Shown piece by piece: positions 8,198 to 17,547 of a DNA stretch of 64,000 bases. Both the position numbers and the translations under genes were made by a program. The notes under the pieces were generated by a model. It saw nothing but the letters and a program-made list of their open reading frames with translations, did no database searches and had not been told where the DNA came from. The stretch comes from Miltoncostaea oceani (GTDB taxonomy: Bacteria > Actinomycetota > Thermoleophilia > Miltoncostaeales > Miltoncostaeaceae), in NCBI RefSeq assembly GCF_018141545.1, contig NZ_CP064356.1, positions 3,113,001 through 3,177,000 of the forward strand, in the 5' to 3' direction. The first letter of the stretch is position 1. The number at the start of each line of letters is the position of its first letter.

Positions 8198-9403
8198 GTG
8201 GGTCCCATCGTCGCCACAGCCTGCGTCGCGGTAGTCCTCTTCGGGACGGCGGTCGGCCTCGGAGCGGCTCAGCAACCCCCGGATCCGGCGCCCGTCGATG
8301 AGCGACTGGAGCGGGCGCAGGAGCGGCTGCGAGAGGCACGCGAGAGCGAGCGGGTCCTGACGGGCGACGTCGAAGCGTACGGCGACCAGATCCGCGCCGT
8401 CGAAGCGCGCCTCGCCCCCCTGCGGACGCGCTCCGCCCGACTCGAGGAAGAGCTGGCCGCCCTCCGCTTTCGGCTCGGCGATCTGTCGCGCCGGCTGACC
8501 GACGCGCGCGAGCGACTCGCCGCGGCGAAGGAGGCGCTTGCTCGTCGCCAGGTGCTGCTCGCCCGCCGCATCCGGGAGATATATGTGCGCGAAGAGCCGG
8601 GTCTGATCGTCGTACTGCTCCAGTCCGGCTCTCTTTCAGCGGCGGTCGAGTCCACCGAGCTCCTCCAGGGAATCGCCGATCGTGACGCGGCTCTTGCGCG
8701 TTCGGTGTCCGTCTATGCCGACGAGACGCGTCGGAGCCGTGATGCGATCGCGAAGGCCCGCCGCGAGGTCGCAGCCGCCGAGGCGCGCGCGCGGGACGCC
8801 GCCGCGGAGGCCCGGGCGGCCAAGGCGGAGCTGGAGGAGCAGCGGGCCGGCATGGCGACGCTCCTCGGGGAGCGCCGGGCGCTCCTGGCCGGGGTTCGGG
8901 GTAATCGCGAGGCGCTGGAGCTCGAGACACGCGACCTCCAGGCCCGCTCGGCCCGCCTCGCGGCGAAGATCCAGGCGGCCCAGTCCTCTCCGGCGGCCTC
9001 GGCCCCGACCTCAGACACACAGGCGCCGCCGCCCTCCTCGTCGGGTTTCGCGTGGCCTGTAAGCGGGACGCTGACATCGCCCTTCGGACCACGCTGGGGT
9101 CGCATGCACGAGGGGTTGGACATCGCAGGATCGAGTGGCACCCCGATCAGGGCGTCAGCCGCTGGGACAGTCATCCTCGCCGGTTGGAATGGCGGCTACG
9201 GCAACCTCGTCGTCGTCGACCATGGCGGCGGCCTCAGCACTGCCTACGCCCACAACTCGAGCATCTCCGTGTCTGTCGGGCAGAGCGTCGCCCAAGGCAC
9301 CGTCCTGGCGGGGATGGGGACGACCGGCAACTCCACCGGTGTCCATTTGCACTTCGAGATCCGGGTCAACGGGGCTGCGGTCAATCCCCTCGGCTATCTC
9401 TGA
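8198..9403 (+). CDS. Secreted M23 (LytM) peptidoglycan hydrolase with N-terminal coiled coil
   Basis: The 401-residue protein starts at GTG 8198 with a signal peptide ending LGAAQQ. Residues about 30-270 are a long Glu/Arg/Ala-rich coiled coil interrupted by a conserved patch (REIYVREEPGLIVVLLQSG), as in EnvC/NlpD-type activators and actinobacterial M23 proteins. The C-terminal 120 residues are an M23 domain: HEGLDIAG (His and Asp zinc ligands) and HLHFEIR (HxH). All zinc ligands are present, so it is probably an active endopeptidase rather than only an activator. It is closely paralogous to the gene at 40810-42051. Confidence 0.88.
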   Translation: MGPIVATACVAVVLFGTAVGLGAAQQPPDPAPVDERLERAQERLREARESERVLTGDVEAYGDQIRAVEARLAPLRTRSARLEEELAALRFRLGDLSRRLTDARERLAAAKEALARRQVLLARRIREIYVREEPGLIVVLLQSGSLSAAVESTELLQGIADRDAALARSVSVYADETRRSRDAIAKARREVAAAEARARDAAAEARAAKAELEEQRAGMATLLGERRALLAGVRGNREALELETRDLQARSARLAAKIQAAQSSPAASAPTSDTQAPPPSSSGFAWPVSGTLTSPFGPRWGRMHEGLDIAGSSGTPIRASAAGTVILAGWNGGYGNLVVVDHGGGLSTAYAHNSSISVSVGQSVAQGTVLAGMGTTGNSTGVHLHFEIRVNGAAVNPLGYL

Positions 9404-9508
9404 GGCGCGTGCAACCGACCCGGCCGGCGATCACCGGCGCGAACGACCTGCCCCACCCAGCCGGACGATCCCCTTCCCTCCGTTGGCGGTTGCTCTCCCC
9501 CCCCCGGG

Positions 9509-10146
9509 GCGGTTCTACTGGCGTTCCTCCTCCTCGCGGTGGGAGCCGGAAGCCTCTCTGCCCTATCGCTCTCGGACGCGTCGGTGGCCGCGGTCCTCTC
9601 GAGTGCGACGAGCCTGTTGCTCCTCGCGTTCGGCTTCGGGCTCTGGCGTCTGCTACCCGGCCATGAGCGTCGGCTTACGTCGGCGTCCAAGGGCCGTGGC
9701 CCGGAGTCGCTCGAGCCGGGGTCGGCATGGGGCTCGCCCTGGTCGCGGGCGCGGCCGGGATCATGGTGGCCGGTTCCGCCCTCGACCCGGCCGTGGAGCG
9801 GCGCCTCGAGGAGGTCCAGCCGAGCGGCACCGCTCCGTGGCAGCTGGGACTCACGCTCCTTGCGCTGGTCGTGCTCGCCCCGTTGGGTGAAGAACTTCTG
9901 TTTCGAGGGCTGATGCTCCGGGCGCTCGTGCGGGTCCTCCGCTTCTGGCCCGCCGCGTTCGTCAGTGCGGCACTGTTCACGGCGGCTCACCTCGATGCAT
10001 ACGTCCTCTGGCCTTGAGCGATATCGGTCTTTGCGACGGGCGTCGCTCTGGCCTGGCTCTATCGTCAGCGCGGCTACGTCGCCATCGTCGCGGCCCACGG
10101 CGTCGTCAACGCGGTGGCCTTCGTCGGCCTGCTCGCATCGTCGTAG
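9509..10146 (+). pseudogene. Broken CPBP-family intramembrane protease
   Basis: The hydrophobic N-terminal part (from about 9509, AVLLAFLLLAVGAGS) is in one frame. The catalytic part is in another from about 9727: LAPLGEELLFRGLMLRAL is the CPBP EExxxR motif, followed by FTAAHLDA. That second frame stops at TGA 10015-10017, yet the same frame continues afterwards with ATGVALAWLYRQRGY and VAAHGVVNA, the family's last helices, to TAG 10144-10146. So there is one frameshift (about 9690-9727) and one in-frame stop. A run of nine C at 9497-9505 just upstream may hide a further indel. It is either a pseudogene or a poorly sequenced intact gene. Confidence 0.7.
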
Positions 10147-10336
10147 TGGGGTTGGCCACCGCCCCGCGAAGGCGACCGCGGTTCGCCCACGGGCCCTTCC
10201 ACGAACCGGACGTGTAAACCCGGCGAAGGTGCAGGCGAGCTCGGTCGCGGTTGGCGTCCAATGCGGCGCGCATGACTTCGATCCGCCGGAGACGAGCCGC
10301 GTCTCTCCGGGCGCGCGCCGGTCGAACGGCTAGGGA

Positions 10337-10353
10337 CACCGGCCGCGCCGGTG
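10337..10353. repeat. Inverted repeat upstream of uppP
   Basis: CACCGGC-CGC-GCCGGTG is a perfect 7-bp inverted repeat ending 16 bp before the uppP start. It could be an operator or the end of the preceding transcript. Confidence 0.4.
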
Positions 10354-10369
10354 CGTATGGTCCCGCCCC

Positions 10370-11188
10370 GTGTCCTGGTTCGAAGCGATCATCCTCGGCA
10401 TCACGCAGGGGCTCACCGAGTTCCTGCCGATCTCGAGCACCGCCCACCTGCGGATCATCCCCGCCTTCGCGGGCTGGGAGGACCCGGGCGCGCTCTTCAC
10501 CGCCGTCATCCAGCTCGGGACTACCCTCGCCGTGGTCATCTACTTCTGGCGTGACCTCACCAGGATTACCGGGGTGTGGCTGCGGAGCCTCCGCCGGCCG
10601 GACCTGCGCGGTGAGCTCGACGCCCGGATGGGCTGGTACATCATCATTGCGACGATCCCCATCGGCGTCTTCGGCCTGGCCTTCAACGACCAGATCGAGA
10701 CCGGTGCGCGCAACCTGTATCTGATCGGCGTCGTGCTGATCGTTCTCGGGCTGATCCTGATGGTGGCCGAGATGGTCGGCCGCAAGACGCGCGGACTCGA
10801 GGAGGTCACCCGGTCCGATGCGATCTGGGTGGGCCTGGCCCAGGCGCTGGCACTCGTGCCGGGCACGTCGCGCTCGGGCGCGACCATCACGGCCGGCCTG
10901 TTCCTCGGCTTGGAGCGTGAGGCCGCGGCGCGGTTCTCGTTCCTGCTGTCCATCCCCGCGATCGTGCTGAGCGGCCTCTACGGCCTGACCGAACTGATCT
11001 CCGGCGACGACGACGTGGCGTTCGGCGCGCTCGCCATCGCGACCATCGCCGCGTTCGTCGTCGGCTACCTGTCGATCGCCTTCCTGCTGCGCTACCTGGC
11101 GCGGCACTCCACGTACATCTTCGTCGTCTACCGCGTGGTGCTCGGCGCCGTCGTCCTGATCCTCACGGCGACAGGGACCATCAGCTAG
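10370..11188 (+). CDS. uppP: Undecaprenyl-diphosphatase (BacA/UppP type)
   Basis: The 272-residue polytopic membrane protein starts at GTG 10370 and has both family signatures. One is GITQGLTEFLPISSTAHL near the N-terminus, with the conserved Glu and Ser/Thr cluster. The other is LVPGTSRSGATITAGL in the second half, with the catalytic Arg/Ser. UppP dephosphorylates undecaprenyl pyrophosphate outside the membrane, recycling the lipid carrier for peptidoglycan synthesis. It stands alone: upstream is the broken CPBP gene and downstream genes converge on it. Confidence 0.93.
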   Translation: MSWFEAIILGITQGLTEFLPISSTAHLRIIPAFAGWEDPGALFTAVIQLGTTLAVVIYFWRDLTRITGVWLRSLRRPDLRGELDARMGWYIIIATIPIGVFGLAFNDQIETGARNLYLIGVVLIVLGLILMVAEMVGRKTRGLEEVTRSDAIWVGLAQALALVPGTSRSGATITAGLFLGLEREAAARFSFLLSIPAIVLSGLYGLTELISGDDDVAFGALAIATIAAFVVGYLSIAFLLRYLARHSTYIFVVYRVVLGAVVLILTATGTIS

Positions 11189-11289
11189 CGGCGGGACGAG
11201 CATGGACCTCGGAGCCCTGAGTGCAGAACTCGGGCCGATTCGACGACACCGACCCGGTCGGCAGATTCGACGGCCGGCTCGTCGATCGA

Positions 11290-12009
11290 CTAACCGAACT
11301 GGTTGAAGCGCGCGAGCTCGCGTGTGATGACCGCGAGCTGTCCACTGGCCACCAGCAGGCCCATCGCTGCGAGACCCGCCCCGGAGACGAGGGACAGGGC
11401 GGCCCCGGCGCGGCGGACCCGTCCGAAGACGCCGACGGCCCGGTCGAACGCGATGCTGGTCAGGAGGAACGGGACCCCGAGTCCCGCCGAATAGACCAGC
11501 AGCAGAGCCGCGCCACCCGACGGACTCTGACCGGTCGCAGCGAAGGTGAGGATTCCACCGAGGATCGGCCCGATGCACGGCGTCCAGCCGATGGCGAAGA
11601 CCACACCTGTCAGCGCTCCGCCGCTCAACCGCCCGCCGCGCCCGGTCGCCCACATGAGCGGACGCCACTCGCGCTGCCCGAGACCGAGGCGGGGACCGAA
11701 CATGATCAGGAGGCCCAGCGCGATCAGGACCGCCCCCCCAACGAGTTCCAGCCCGCGACGCTCGTCCTTCAGCGTCGCACTGGCGCCCCCGATGCCGGCT
11801 CCCAGGAGGGTGAACACGAGCGCGAAACCAAAGATGAACGCCAGGGTCGGCGCCATCACGGCGCGGCGCTGATCCGGGATCCGGTCTACCGATACGCCCG
11901 ACAGGAAGGCGAGATACCCCGGCACCAGCGCGAGGACGCAGGGAGACAGGAAGGACAGGACCCCGCCGGTGAACGCGACCGCGAAGGCCGTGGCGCCGAT
12001 CTCACTCAC
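11290..12009 (-). CDS. ccdA: CcdA-family thiol:disulfide electron transfer membrane protein
   Basis: The 239-residue protein has six predicted helices and the two-helix-hairpin Cys motifs of CcdA/DsbD-beta: FLSPCVLALVPGY and GWTPCIGPILGG. CcdA passes electrons from cytoplasmic thioredoxin to extracytoplasmic thioredoxin-like proteins. Its ATG overlaps the stop of the TlpA-like gene (ATGA), so the partner is encoded next to it. Together with CcmF at 43866 this suggests cytochrome c maturation. Confidence 0.9.
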   Translation of the reverse strand: MSEIGATAFAVAFTGGVLSFLSPCVLALVPGYLAFLSGVSVDRIPDQRRAVMAPTLAFIFGFALVFTLLGAGIGGASATLKDERRGLELVGGAVLIALGLLIMFGPRLGLGQREWRPLMWATGRGGRLSGGALTGVVFAIGWTPCIGPILGGILTFAATGQSPSGGAALLLVYSAGLGVPFLLTSIAFDRAVGVFGRVRRAGAALSLVSGAGLAAMGLLVASGQLAVITRELARFNQFG

Positions 12010-12632
12010 GGTGCCTTGGGCGGGAGGATCAGATCCAGACCCTCTCCGATCTGGGCGGCGTCGATCTCCCCGATCCAGTGGACGCGGACACGGCCGGCTC
12101 GGTCCACGAAGTAGGTCTCCGGCAGACCGGTGAGTCCGTAGGCGCGGGACGTCTTGTCACTGCCGTCCCGGACGTGCGGGTAGGTCTGTCCGTACTCCGC
12201 GATGAAGGCGCGCGCGTTGCCGCGGATGTCCTGGACGTCGATCCCCAGCACGACTGCACCCCGTTGCCGCGCCGCGAGCCAGGCCTCCTCGAGGGCGGGC
12301 GCCTCTCGTCGGCAGGGATCGCACCAGGAGGCCCAGAAGTTGATGACCACCGGTCGCCCCCGTAACTCCTCGAGTGACAGGAGCTCGCCCTCGCGCTTTC
12401 CGACCGCCGAACCGTTGGCCAGGACGGGGAGGGTGAACGCGGGAGCCGCCTCGAGCTCGCCCCGGGCGATCGCGTCGTCGATGCTCCGGTCGATCCCTCC
12501 GGCCGTCAGACCGACGAGGAGAAGACCCAGGACGCCGGCGACGATCAACGACGCCACCACGGCGAACGCAAGGCGACGCGCGGGCCACTGTTTCTCCGGG
12601 CCCTCCGAGTCGGCGCGGTCGGAGTCCGTCAT
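12006..12632 (-). CDS. Membrane-anchored TlpA/ResA-like thioredoxin
   Basis: The 208-residue protein has a short charged N-terminus, one membrane anchor (residues about 22-45) and a thioredoxin domain with the active site FWASWCDPCRREAP. The cis-Pro region is GLPETYFVDRAG. ResA/TlpA proteins reduce apocytochrome c heme-binding cysteines or other extracytoplasmic disulfides, receiving electrons from CcdA, which is encoded directly downstream with a 4-bp overlap. Confidence 0.88.
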   Translation of the reverse strand: MTDSDRADSEGPEKQWPARRLAFAVVASLIVAGVLGLLLVGLTAGGIDRSIDDAIARGELEAAPAFTLPVLANGSAVGKREGELLSLEELRGRPVVINFWASWCDPCRREAPALEEAWLAARQRGAVVLGIDVQDIRGNARAFIAEYGQTYPHVRDGSDKTSRAYGLTGLPETYFVDRAGRVRVHWIGEIDAAQIGEGLDLILPPKAP

Positions 12633-12843
12633 CCATTCCAGCTTAGGGGACCCACGACGGATGGAGACGTCGAGATCGTTCGCGAGTACCTCCCTGGTGA
12701 CGACCGTCCCGGGCGGGAAAGGCCGACTCGACCGTACGGCCCGAGTCTGCTGATCGCGACGGGCTTCCGCTGTGGGAAGCGCCTGCGCGACGGGGCTGTT
12801 GGACGTGTGGGGCGACGCCAGCCGCCGCCCGGCAGGACCGGCC

Positions 12844-13758
12844 TCACTCGAACGCGGCCCAGCTCACCTCGGCGCCGACCAGCATCAGCGCCACCGCGAC
12901 CAGCGCGATGAGGATGGGCTGGTGCGCGAGATAGATCGGCAGCGCGTGGCGCCCGGGCCGGGCGACCGCACGCGCCCACCGGGGTTCACCGAGACCCCGT
13001 CCCCAGGTCCCCCGGCGACCGCCGGGGTAGAGCGCTCGCCCGAGCGCCACGCCGAAGAGGGCGGGACCGATCCACGGCAGGAGCGGGTACCAGTCGACAC
13101 CGGCACCACCCGACCGGGGTACTCCGAGGATCACGAGGCCGGAGATGTCGGTCGGCGGCAGGTCGCGGATGATGAACCCGGCAGCCACCGCCGCCGCCCC
13201 GAGCGCGACGTTCCACATCCCGAGCGGCACCAGGAGGGGGGCGATGACCATCGCCGCGGCGATGCAATGGAGGATCCCGAAGCGAACCCACTCGTCGCCC
13301 AGCACCAGCCACGTCGCGATGCTGACAGCGGCTGCGGCCGCGGCGACCTGTGAGGCGCGCCGGAGATGTCGGCGGTAGAGCGCCCAACCTGTGACGCCGC
13401 GCCCCCGCGAACGGGCATTCGCGATCGAGAGGCTCATCCCGACGAGCAGCAGGAACGTCGATCCCGTTGCGACCTGGAGCGCACGCCAGCCTCCACCGAA
13501 CGGATCGACGGCGATCGACGGCCCGAGAAGGTTGACGTCGTAGGCCACGTGGTACGCGACCATCATCGCGATCGCAACGGTCCGCAGCGCATCGATCTCC
13601 CACAGCCGGTCGGGCCCGGGCCGGGCGGCGCCGGCCGGTACCTGCGACGGGGTTCGACGTCGGAAGGTTTTCGGGAAGCCGGATCTCACCTGCATCGGTG
13701 GATCCCGACGAGCATCACCCCCGTCCTTCGGGCCATGGCGTCGTGACGGTACCGTCAC
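12844..13758 (-). CDS. DUF1624 membrane protein (HGSNAT-like acyltransferase domain)
   Basis: The 304-residue polytopic protein starts at GTG 13758, overlapping the stop of the zinc ATPase gene; an internal ATG 21 codons later is possible. It has the DUF1624/heparan-glucosaminide acetyltransferase-like blocks: RLWEIDALRTVAIAMMVAYH, WVRFGILHCIA, YPLLPWIGPALFGVALG and GRHALPIYLAHQPIL, each in a membrane helix. Members are thought to transfer acyl groups across the membrane to sugars, but the substrate here is unknown. A paralogue lies at 46648-47472. Its place as last gene of a zinc-efflux operon is unusual. Confidence 0.8.
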   Translation of the reverse strand: MTVPSRRHGPKDGGDARRDPPMQVRSGFPKTFRRRTPSQVPAGAARPGPDRLWEIDALRTVAIAMMVAYHVAYDVNLLGPSIAVDPFGGGWRALQVATGSTFLLLVGMSLSIANARSRGRGVTGWALYRRHLRRASQVAAAAAAVSIATWLVLGDEWVRFGILHCIAAAMVIAPLLVPLGMWNVALGAAAVAAGFIIRDLPPTDISGLVILGVPRSGGAGVDWYPLLPWIGPALFGVALGRALYPGGRRGTWGRGLGEPRWARAVARPGRHALPIYLAHQPILIALVAVALMLVGAEVSWAAFE

Positions 13759-16268
13759 CCGCGGAGCGATTCCTTCGGGTCGTGGTTGCCGGCGAGGTGG
13801 TCGGCGTGGTCATGCGCCGCAGCCTTGGGCTCGCAGCAGCCGCCGGCGTGCGCGGTCGCGTCACACGCGCCCCCCGGCCCGACATCGACGGGTTGCGGTT
13901 GCTTCGACGCCGGTTGCAGGAGCGGCACGGAGCGAAGCGATCCGGCTGGGCGACCCCGGATCAGCCGCAGGCCGTTGACGACGACGACCAGACTCGCGCC
14001 GACGTCCGCGACCACGGCGCCCCAGAGCGGCAGCGCACCGGCCGCGAGGATCCCGGCCGCGATCAGCTTCGTTCCAAGCGAGAACGCGATGTTCTGTCGC
14101 ACGACGGACTTCGTCCAGCGCGAGAGGCCGATCAGGCCGGCCACCTTGCGCGGGTCGTCCCCCATGATCGCCACGTCGGCGACCTCAATCGCGGTGTCGC
14201 TTCCGGCGCTGCCCATCGCGAAACCGATGCTGGCGGCGGCGAGGGCCGGCGCGTCGTTCACGCCGTCGCCGACCATGGCGACCCCGTCTCCGAGCTCGGC
14301 GATGGCCGCCGCCTTGTCCTGCGGCAACAGGCTCGCCCGAACATCGTCGATCCCGGCCGCGGCGGCCATCGCAGCCGCCGTCTTCGCGTTGTCGCCCGTG
14401 AGGAGAACGATCGATCCGACGCCGAGCCGACGCAGGTCGGAGACGGCCTCGGAGGCTTCTCCCCGGAGCGTGTCCGCGATGCCGATCGCCCCGAGGACCG
14501 TGTCGTCGACGCCCACCACCACCGCCGTCTGCGCGCGGGCACGGAGGGCGTCCACGGCGTCCACGACCGCGCCGGGCAGCGTCCCGAACAGACGCGGGTC
14601 GCCGATCACGACGGTGCGCCCGTCGATGCGGCCCCGCGCGCCGAGTCCGGTGAGGGCCTCGAATCCCTCGACCGCCCCGACCGAGACGCCCCGATCGCGG
14701 GCCTCCTGCACGATCGCGCGCGCGAGCGGGTGCTCGGAGCCCGCCTCGAGGGTCGCGGCCACGCCGAGGAGGTCCTCCTCGCTTCCCTCCATCACCTCGA
14801 TCGCAGCCACCCTTGGGCGGCCCTCGGTGAGCGTGCCCGTCTTGTCGAACGCGACGGCCCGGATGGAAGCGGCCTGCTCGAGGTGGGCGCCGCCCTTGAC
14901 CAGGACGCCGGCGGCGGAAGCGCGGCCGAGGGCGGACACGATCGCGACGGGGGTGGAGATCACGAGAGCGCACGGGCATGCGAGGATCAGGAGCGCCAGA
15001 GCGGCGTAGAACGATGCCGAGAAGTCGACGCCGAGGAGCGTCGGCACCGTCGCGACGAGAACCGCGGCGCCCACGACCGCCGGCGTGTACCAGCGCGCGA
15101 AGGCATCGACCCAGCGCTCGGACGGCGACTTCCGCCCCTGTGCCTCGGTCACCAGCTTGCCGATGCGTGCGAGCGTGGTGTCGCCCGGGGCGGTCGTGGT
15201 CTGCACGACGAGCAAGCCCTGCGCGTTGAGCGTGCCGGCGAACACCGGATCGCCGACGACCTTGTCGACCGGCGTGGATTCGCCGGTGATCGGTGCCTGG
15301 TCGACCGCGGATGCCCCCTCGCGCACCACGCCGTCGATGGGAATGCGCTCACCCGGGCGGATGATGACGACCTCGCCGACCATCACCTCGGCGACGTCGA
15401 CATCGATCTCCTGCACGAGCGCGAGGGGGCCGCTGCCCCGTCTGCGTCGCACGCGTGCCGTCTCGGGGGCGAGCGAGACGAGGCTCGCCAGCTCGCGCCG
15501 TGCCCGGTCGACCGCGCGGGACTCGAGCAGCTCGCCGGTCGCGAACAGGACGACGACGAGTGCGGCCTCGAGCCACGCGCCGATCACCGCGGCGCCGATG
15601 ACGGCGATGGTCATCAGCAGGTTGATGTCGGGCCGTCGCGTCGCGAGCAACGCCGCCACCCCGGAGCGGGCGAGGGGGAGTCCGCCGACGAGGGCGGCGG
15701 CGGCGTAGAGCGGGATCGCCGTCAGCCCGGTCGCGAAATCGACGAGGAGAGCCAGGCCGAGCAGGACGGCGGCGAGCATCGTCGTGTGCTCGCGGTTCGC
15801 CCAGGTCGCGAGCCGGCGACGAGAACCCTGCTCCCCGGCGCCCTCCACCTGGTAGCCGAGCCGACCGACCCGCCCAGCGATGCGCGGAAAGTCGATGACC
15901 GCCGGCTGGTACTCCACCCGCATGGTCGACGCGGGGAAGCTGACCGCGACGTTGGTGACGCCGTCCATCCGCGTCACGGCCCGCTCGATCGTCTGCGCGC
16001 AGTCGGCGCAGTCCATGCCCTCGAGACGGCAGACCCGGTGCTGGTAGGCCCCCTCGAGGTCGATCCGGAGTTCCTTCGCGGTCGCGTCGAGGCAGTCGAG
16101 CGAGCAGAGATCGGGGTCGTAGCTGACCATGATCGCGTCACGGCCGGCGATCGGCTCCACGCCGACGATCCCCCGATGGTTGGAGAGGCCCTCCCGCAGC
16201 CTGTCGGCGCACGCCCGACAGTCCCCCGGGTCCGTCATCGTCAACTCCACCGCGGCGGCAGGCGCCAT
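13755..16268 (-). CDS. zntA: P1B-type heavy-metal ATPase, Zn/Cd/Pb class
   Basis: Start ATG 16268 overlaps the CDF stop (TGATG); the longer open frame upstream is a shadow of the CDF gene. The 837-residue protein has a degenerate metal-binding domain (CRAC, Cys17/Cys20), then a canonical HMA domain (GMDCADC, Cys87/Cys90), eight predicted helices, TGES, the membrane CPC site (431-433), DKTGT (Asp475), SEHPLA and GDGVNDAPAL. The Cys/His-rich tail after about residue 795 could bind metal. CPC plus the ArsR/CDF partners with a DxHx10HxxH sensor point to Zn(II)/Cd(II) export, which is inferred. Confidence 0.9.
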   Translation of the reverse strand: MAPAAAVELTMTDPGDCRACADRLREGLSNHRGIVGVEPIAGRDAIMVSYDPDLCSLDCLDATAKELRIDLEGAYQHRVCRLEGMDCADCAQTIERAVTRMDGVTNVAVSFPASTMRVEYQPAVIDFPRIAGRVGRLGYQVEGAGEQGSRRRLATWANREHTTMLAAVLLGLALLVDFATGLTAIPLYAAAALVGGLPLARSGVAALLATRRPDINLLMTIAVIGAAVIGAWLEAALVVVLFATGELLESRAVDRARRELASLVSLAPETARVRRRRGSGPLALVQEIDVDVAEVMVGEVVIIRPGERIPIDGVVREGASAVDQAPITGESTPVDKVVGDPVFAGTLNAQGLLVVQTTTAPGDTTLARIGKLVTEAQGRKSPSERWVDAFARWYTPAVVGAAVLVATVPTLLGVDFSASFYAALALLILACPCALVISTPVAIVSALGRASAAGVLVKGGAHLEQAASIRAVAFDKTGTLTEGRPRVAAIEVMEGSEEDLLGVAATLEAGSEHPLARAIVQEARDRGVSVGAVEGFEALTGLGARGRIDGRTVVIGDPRLFGTLPGAVVDAVDALRARAQTAVVVGVDDTVLGAIGIADTLRGEASEAVSDLRRLGVGSIVLLTGDNAKTAAAMAAAAGIDDVRASLLPQDKAAAIAELGDGVAMVGDGVNDAPALAAASIGFAMGSAGSDTAIEVADVAIMGDDPRKVAGLIGLSRWTKSVVRQNIAFSLGTKLIAAGILAAGALPLWGAVVADVGASLVVVVNGLRLIRGRPAGSLRSVPLLQPASKQPQPVDVGPGGACDATAHAGGCCEPKAAAHDHADHLAGNHDPKESLRG

Positions 16269-17173
16269 CAGATCATCATCTCCTTCGCATCGTCGAACCC
16301 GGGCGACTCGATCTGCAGGGTCACGTGCTCGATCCCCGCCTCGTCCCTGACGACCGCCGTGGCGTGCTCCAGGACGGTTCCGGCGTCGGCGTCGGCGGTG
16401 ACGTCGAGGTGGCCGCTCGCAACGCGCATGCCGGACGTGAGCGTCCACACGTGCAGGTTGTGGACGCCCGAGACCCCCGCGACCGAGGCGAGCCGGCGCT
16501 CGAGGTCCGCGACATCGACCTCCGACGGGGCGATCTGCAACAGCACGCGCAGGGCTTCCCGGCCGAGGCGGTATGCGCGCGGCAGGATGAACAGTCCGAT
16601 CGCCACGCCGACGATCGGATCGATGTAGGGCCAACCCGTCGCCATCAGCACGATGGCGGCGACGATCACGCCCAGCGAGCCGAGCAGGTCGGAGAGGACC
16701 TCCAGGGAGGCGCCACGGACGTTCAGGCTCGCCGCAGCACCTCGACGGAGGAGGAGGAACGACACGACGTTGACGACGAGACCGATCGTCGCCACCACGA
16801 GCAGCCACGCGCCCGGCACGTCCGTCGGATCCTCGAAGCGCCGCCATGCCTCGTACAACACGTAGGCGGCGACGCCGAAGAGGAGGACGGCGTTCGCAAG
16901 AGCCGCGAGTACCTCGAGCCGGTAGAGACCGAATGTCGCGGCGGGCGAGCGCACGCTCTGGGCCACCTGGATCGCCGCCAGTGCCATCCCCAGCCCCGCC
17001 ACATCGGTCAGCATGTGTCCGGCGTCGGAGATCAGCGCCAGCGAACCGATGGAGAAACCGACCACCACCTCCACGACCAGGAAGGACGCGGTCAGGAGGA
17101 GCGCGATCAGGAGCGGCCGCTTGTGGCGGCCCGAGGCGCTGATCGCCGTCGTGTGCTCGTGGTCGGCGCTCAC
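16268..17173 (-). CDS. Cation diffusion facilitator (Zn/Cd efflux)
   Basis: The 301-residue protein has six predicted helices and a cytoplasmic C-terminal domain. Helix 2 carries SLALISDAGHMLTD (HxxxD) and helix 5 carries GASLEVLSDLLGS, with Glu rather than His at the position facing the SD pair. The C-terminal domain includes VHNLHVWTLTSG and ASGHLDV, as in CzcD/ZitB. It antiports Zn(II)/Cd(II) against protons. It is coupled by 4-bp overlaps to the ArsR regulator upstream and to the ATPase downstream, so all are controlled together. Confidence 0.9.
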   Translation of the reverse strand: MSADHEHTTAISASGRHKRPLLIALLLTASFLVVEVVVGFSIGSLALISDAGHMLTDVAGLGMALAAIQVAQSVRSPAATFGLYRLEVLAALANAVLLFGVAAYVLYEAWRRFEDPTDVPGAWLLVVATIGLVVNVVSFLLLRRGAAASLNVRGASLEVLSDLLGSLGVIVAAIVLMATGWPYIDPIVGVAIGLFILPRAYRLGREALRVLLQIAPSEVDVADLERRLASVAGVSGVHNLHVWTLTSGMRVASGHLDVTADADAGTVLEHATAVVRDEAGIEHVTLQIESPGFDDAKEMMI

Positions 17174-17547
17174 CCGTGGGTCACATGCTGGAGCGCCACG
17201 TCGAGCAGCGTGCGGATGTGGTCGTCGTCGAGGGTGTAGTAGACGTTCCGGCCCTGTCTGCGGTAACGGACGAGCCGTTGGGCGCGGAGCAGGCGCAGGT
17301 TGTGCGAGCAGGCCGTCTGGGAAAGGCCGCTTGCCTCGGCCAGGTCGCAGACACAGAGCTCGTCCGCAGCGAGCAACGCCGCGATCAACCTCAGCCGGCC
17401 GGCATCTGAGAGCAGCCGGAAGGTCTCGGCGAGATCCAGCGCGGCCGCCTCCGGAAGCGCCGAACGTAAATCATCGAGGCCGCCGTCAGCGAGCCGCGGC
17501 GCCTCGCAGACCTCGCCCCCTGGGTTCGATCCTGTGGATATCTTCAC
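17170..17547 (-). CDS. ArsR/SmtB-family zinc-type repressor
   Basis: The 125-residue winged-helix protein starts at GTG 17547. It has a classic ArsR core: LFRLLSDAGRLRLI-like helix, CDLAEASGLSQTACSHNLRLL recognition helix, and a beta-wing. It carries two possible metal sites. One is ELCVCDL (Cys65, Cys67) in the alpha-3 position, as in CadC/ArsR. The other is a complete alpha-5 motif, DxH-x10-HxxH (Asp108, His110, His121, His124), as in zinc sensors SmtB/CzrA. The start codon lies within the palindromic operator, which fits autoregulation and perhaps a leaderless transcript. It heads the operon with CDF, ATPase and DUF1624. Confidence 0.9.
   Translation of the reverse strand: MKISTGSNPGGEVCEAPRLADGGLDDLRSALPEAAALDLAETFRLLSDAGRLRLIAALLAADELCVCDLAEASGLSQTACSHNLRLLRAQRLVRYRRQGRNVYYTLDDDHIRTLLDVALQHVTHG

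Noticed and set aside
10106-11668. A 520-residue reverse frame opposite uppP
   Set aside because: Acidic/Arg-rich antisense shadow of a conserved gene.
13698-16628. A 976-residue open frame on the + strand opposite the zinc ATPase
   Set aside because: It is the mirror of a well-conserved gene, rich in Arg, Asp, Gly and His without any domain. High-GC codon bias keeps such antisense frames open.
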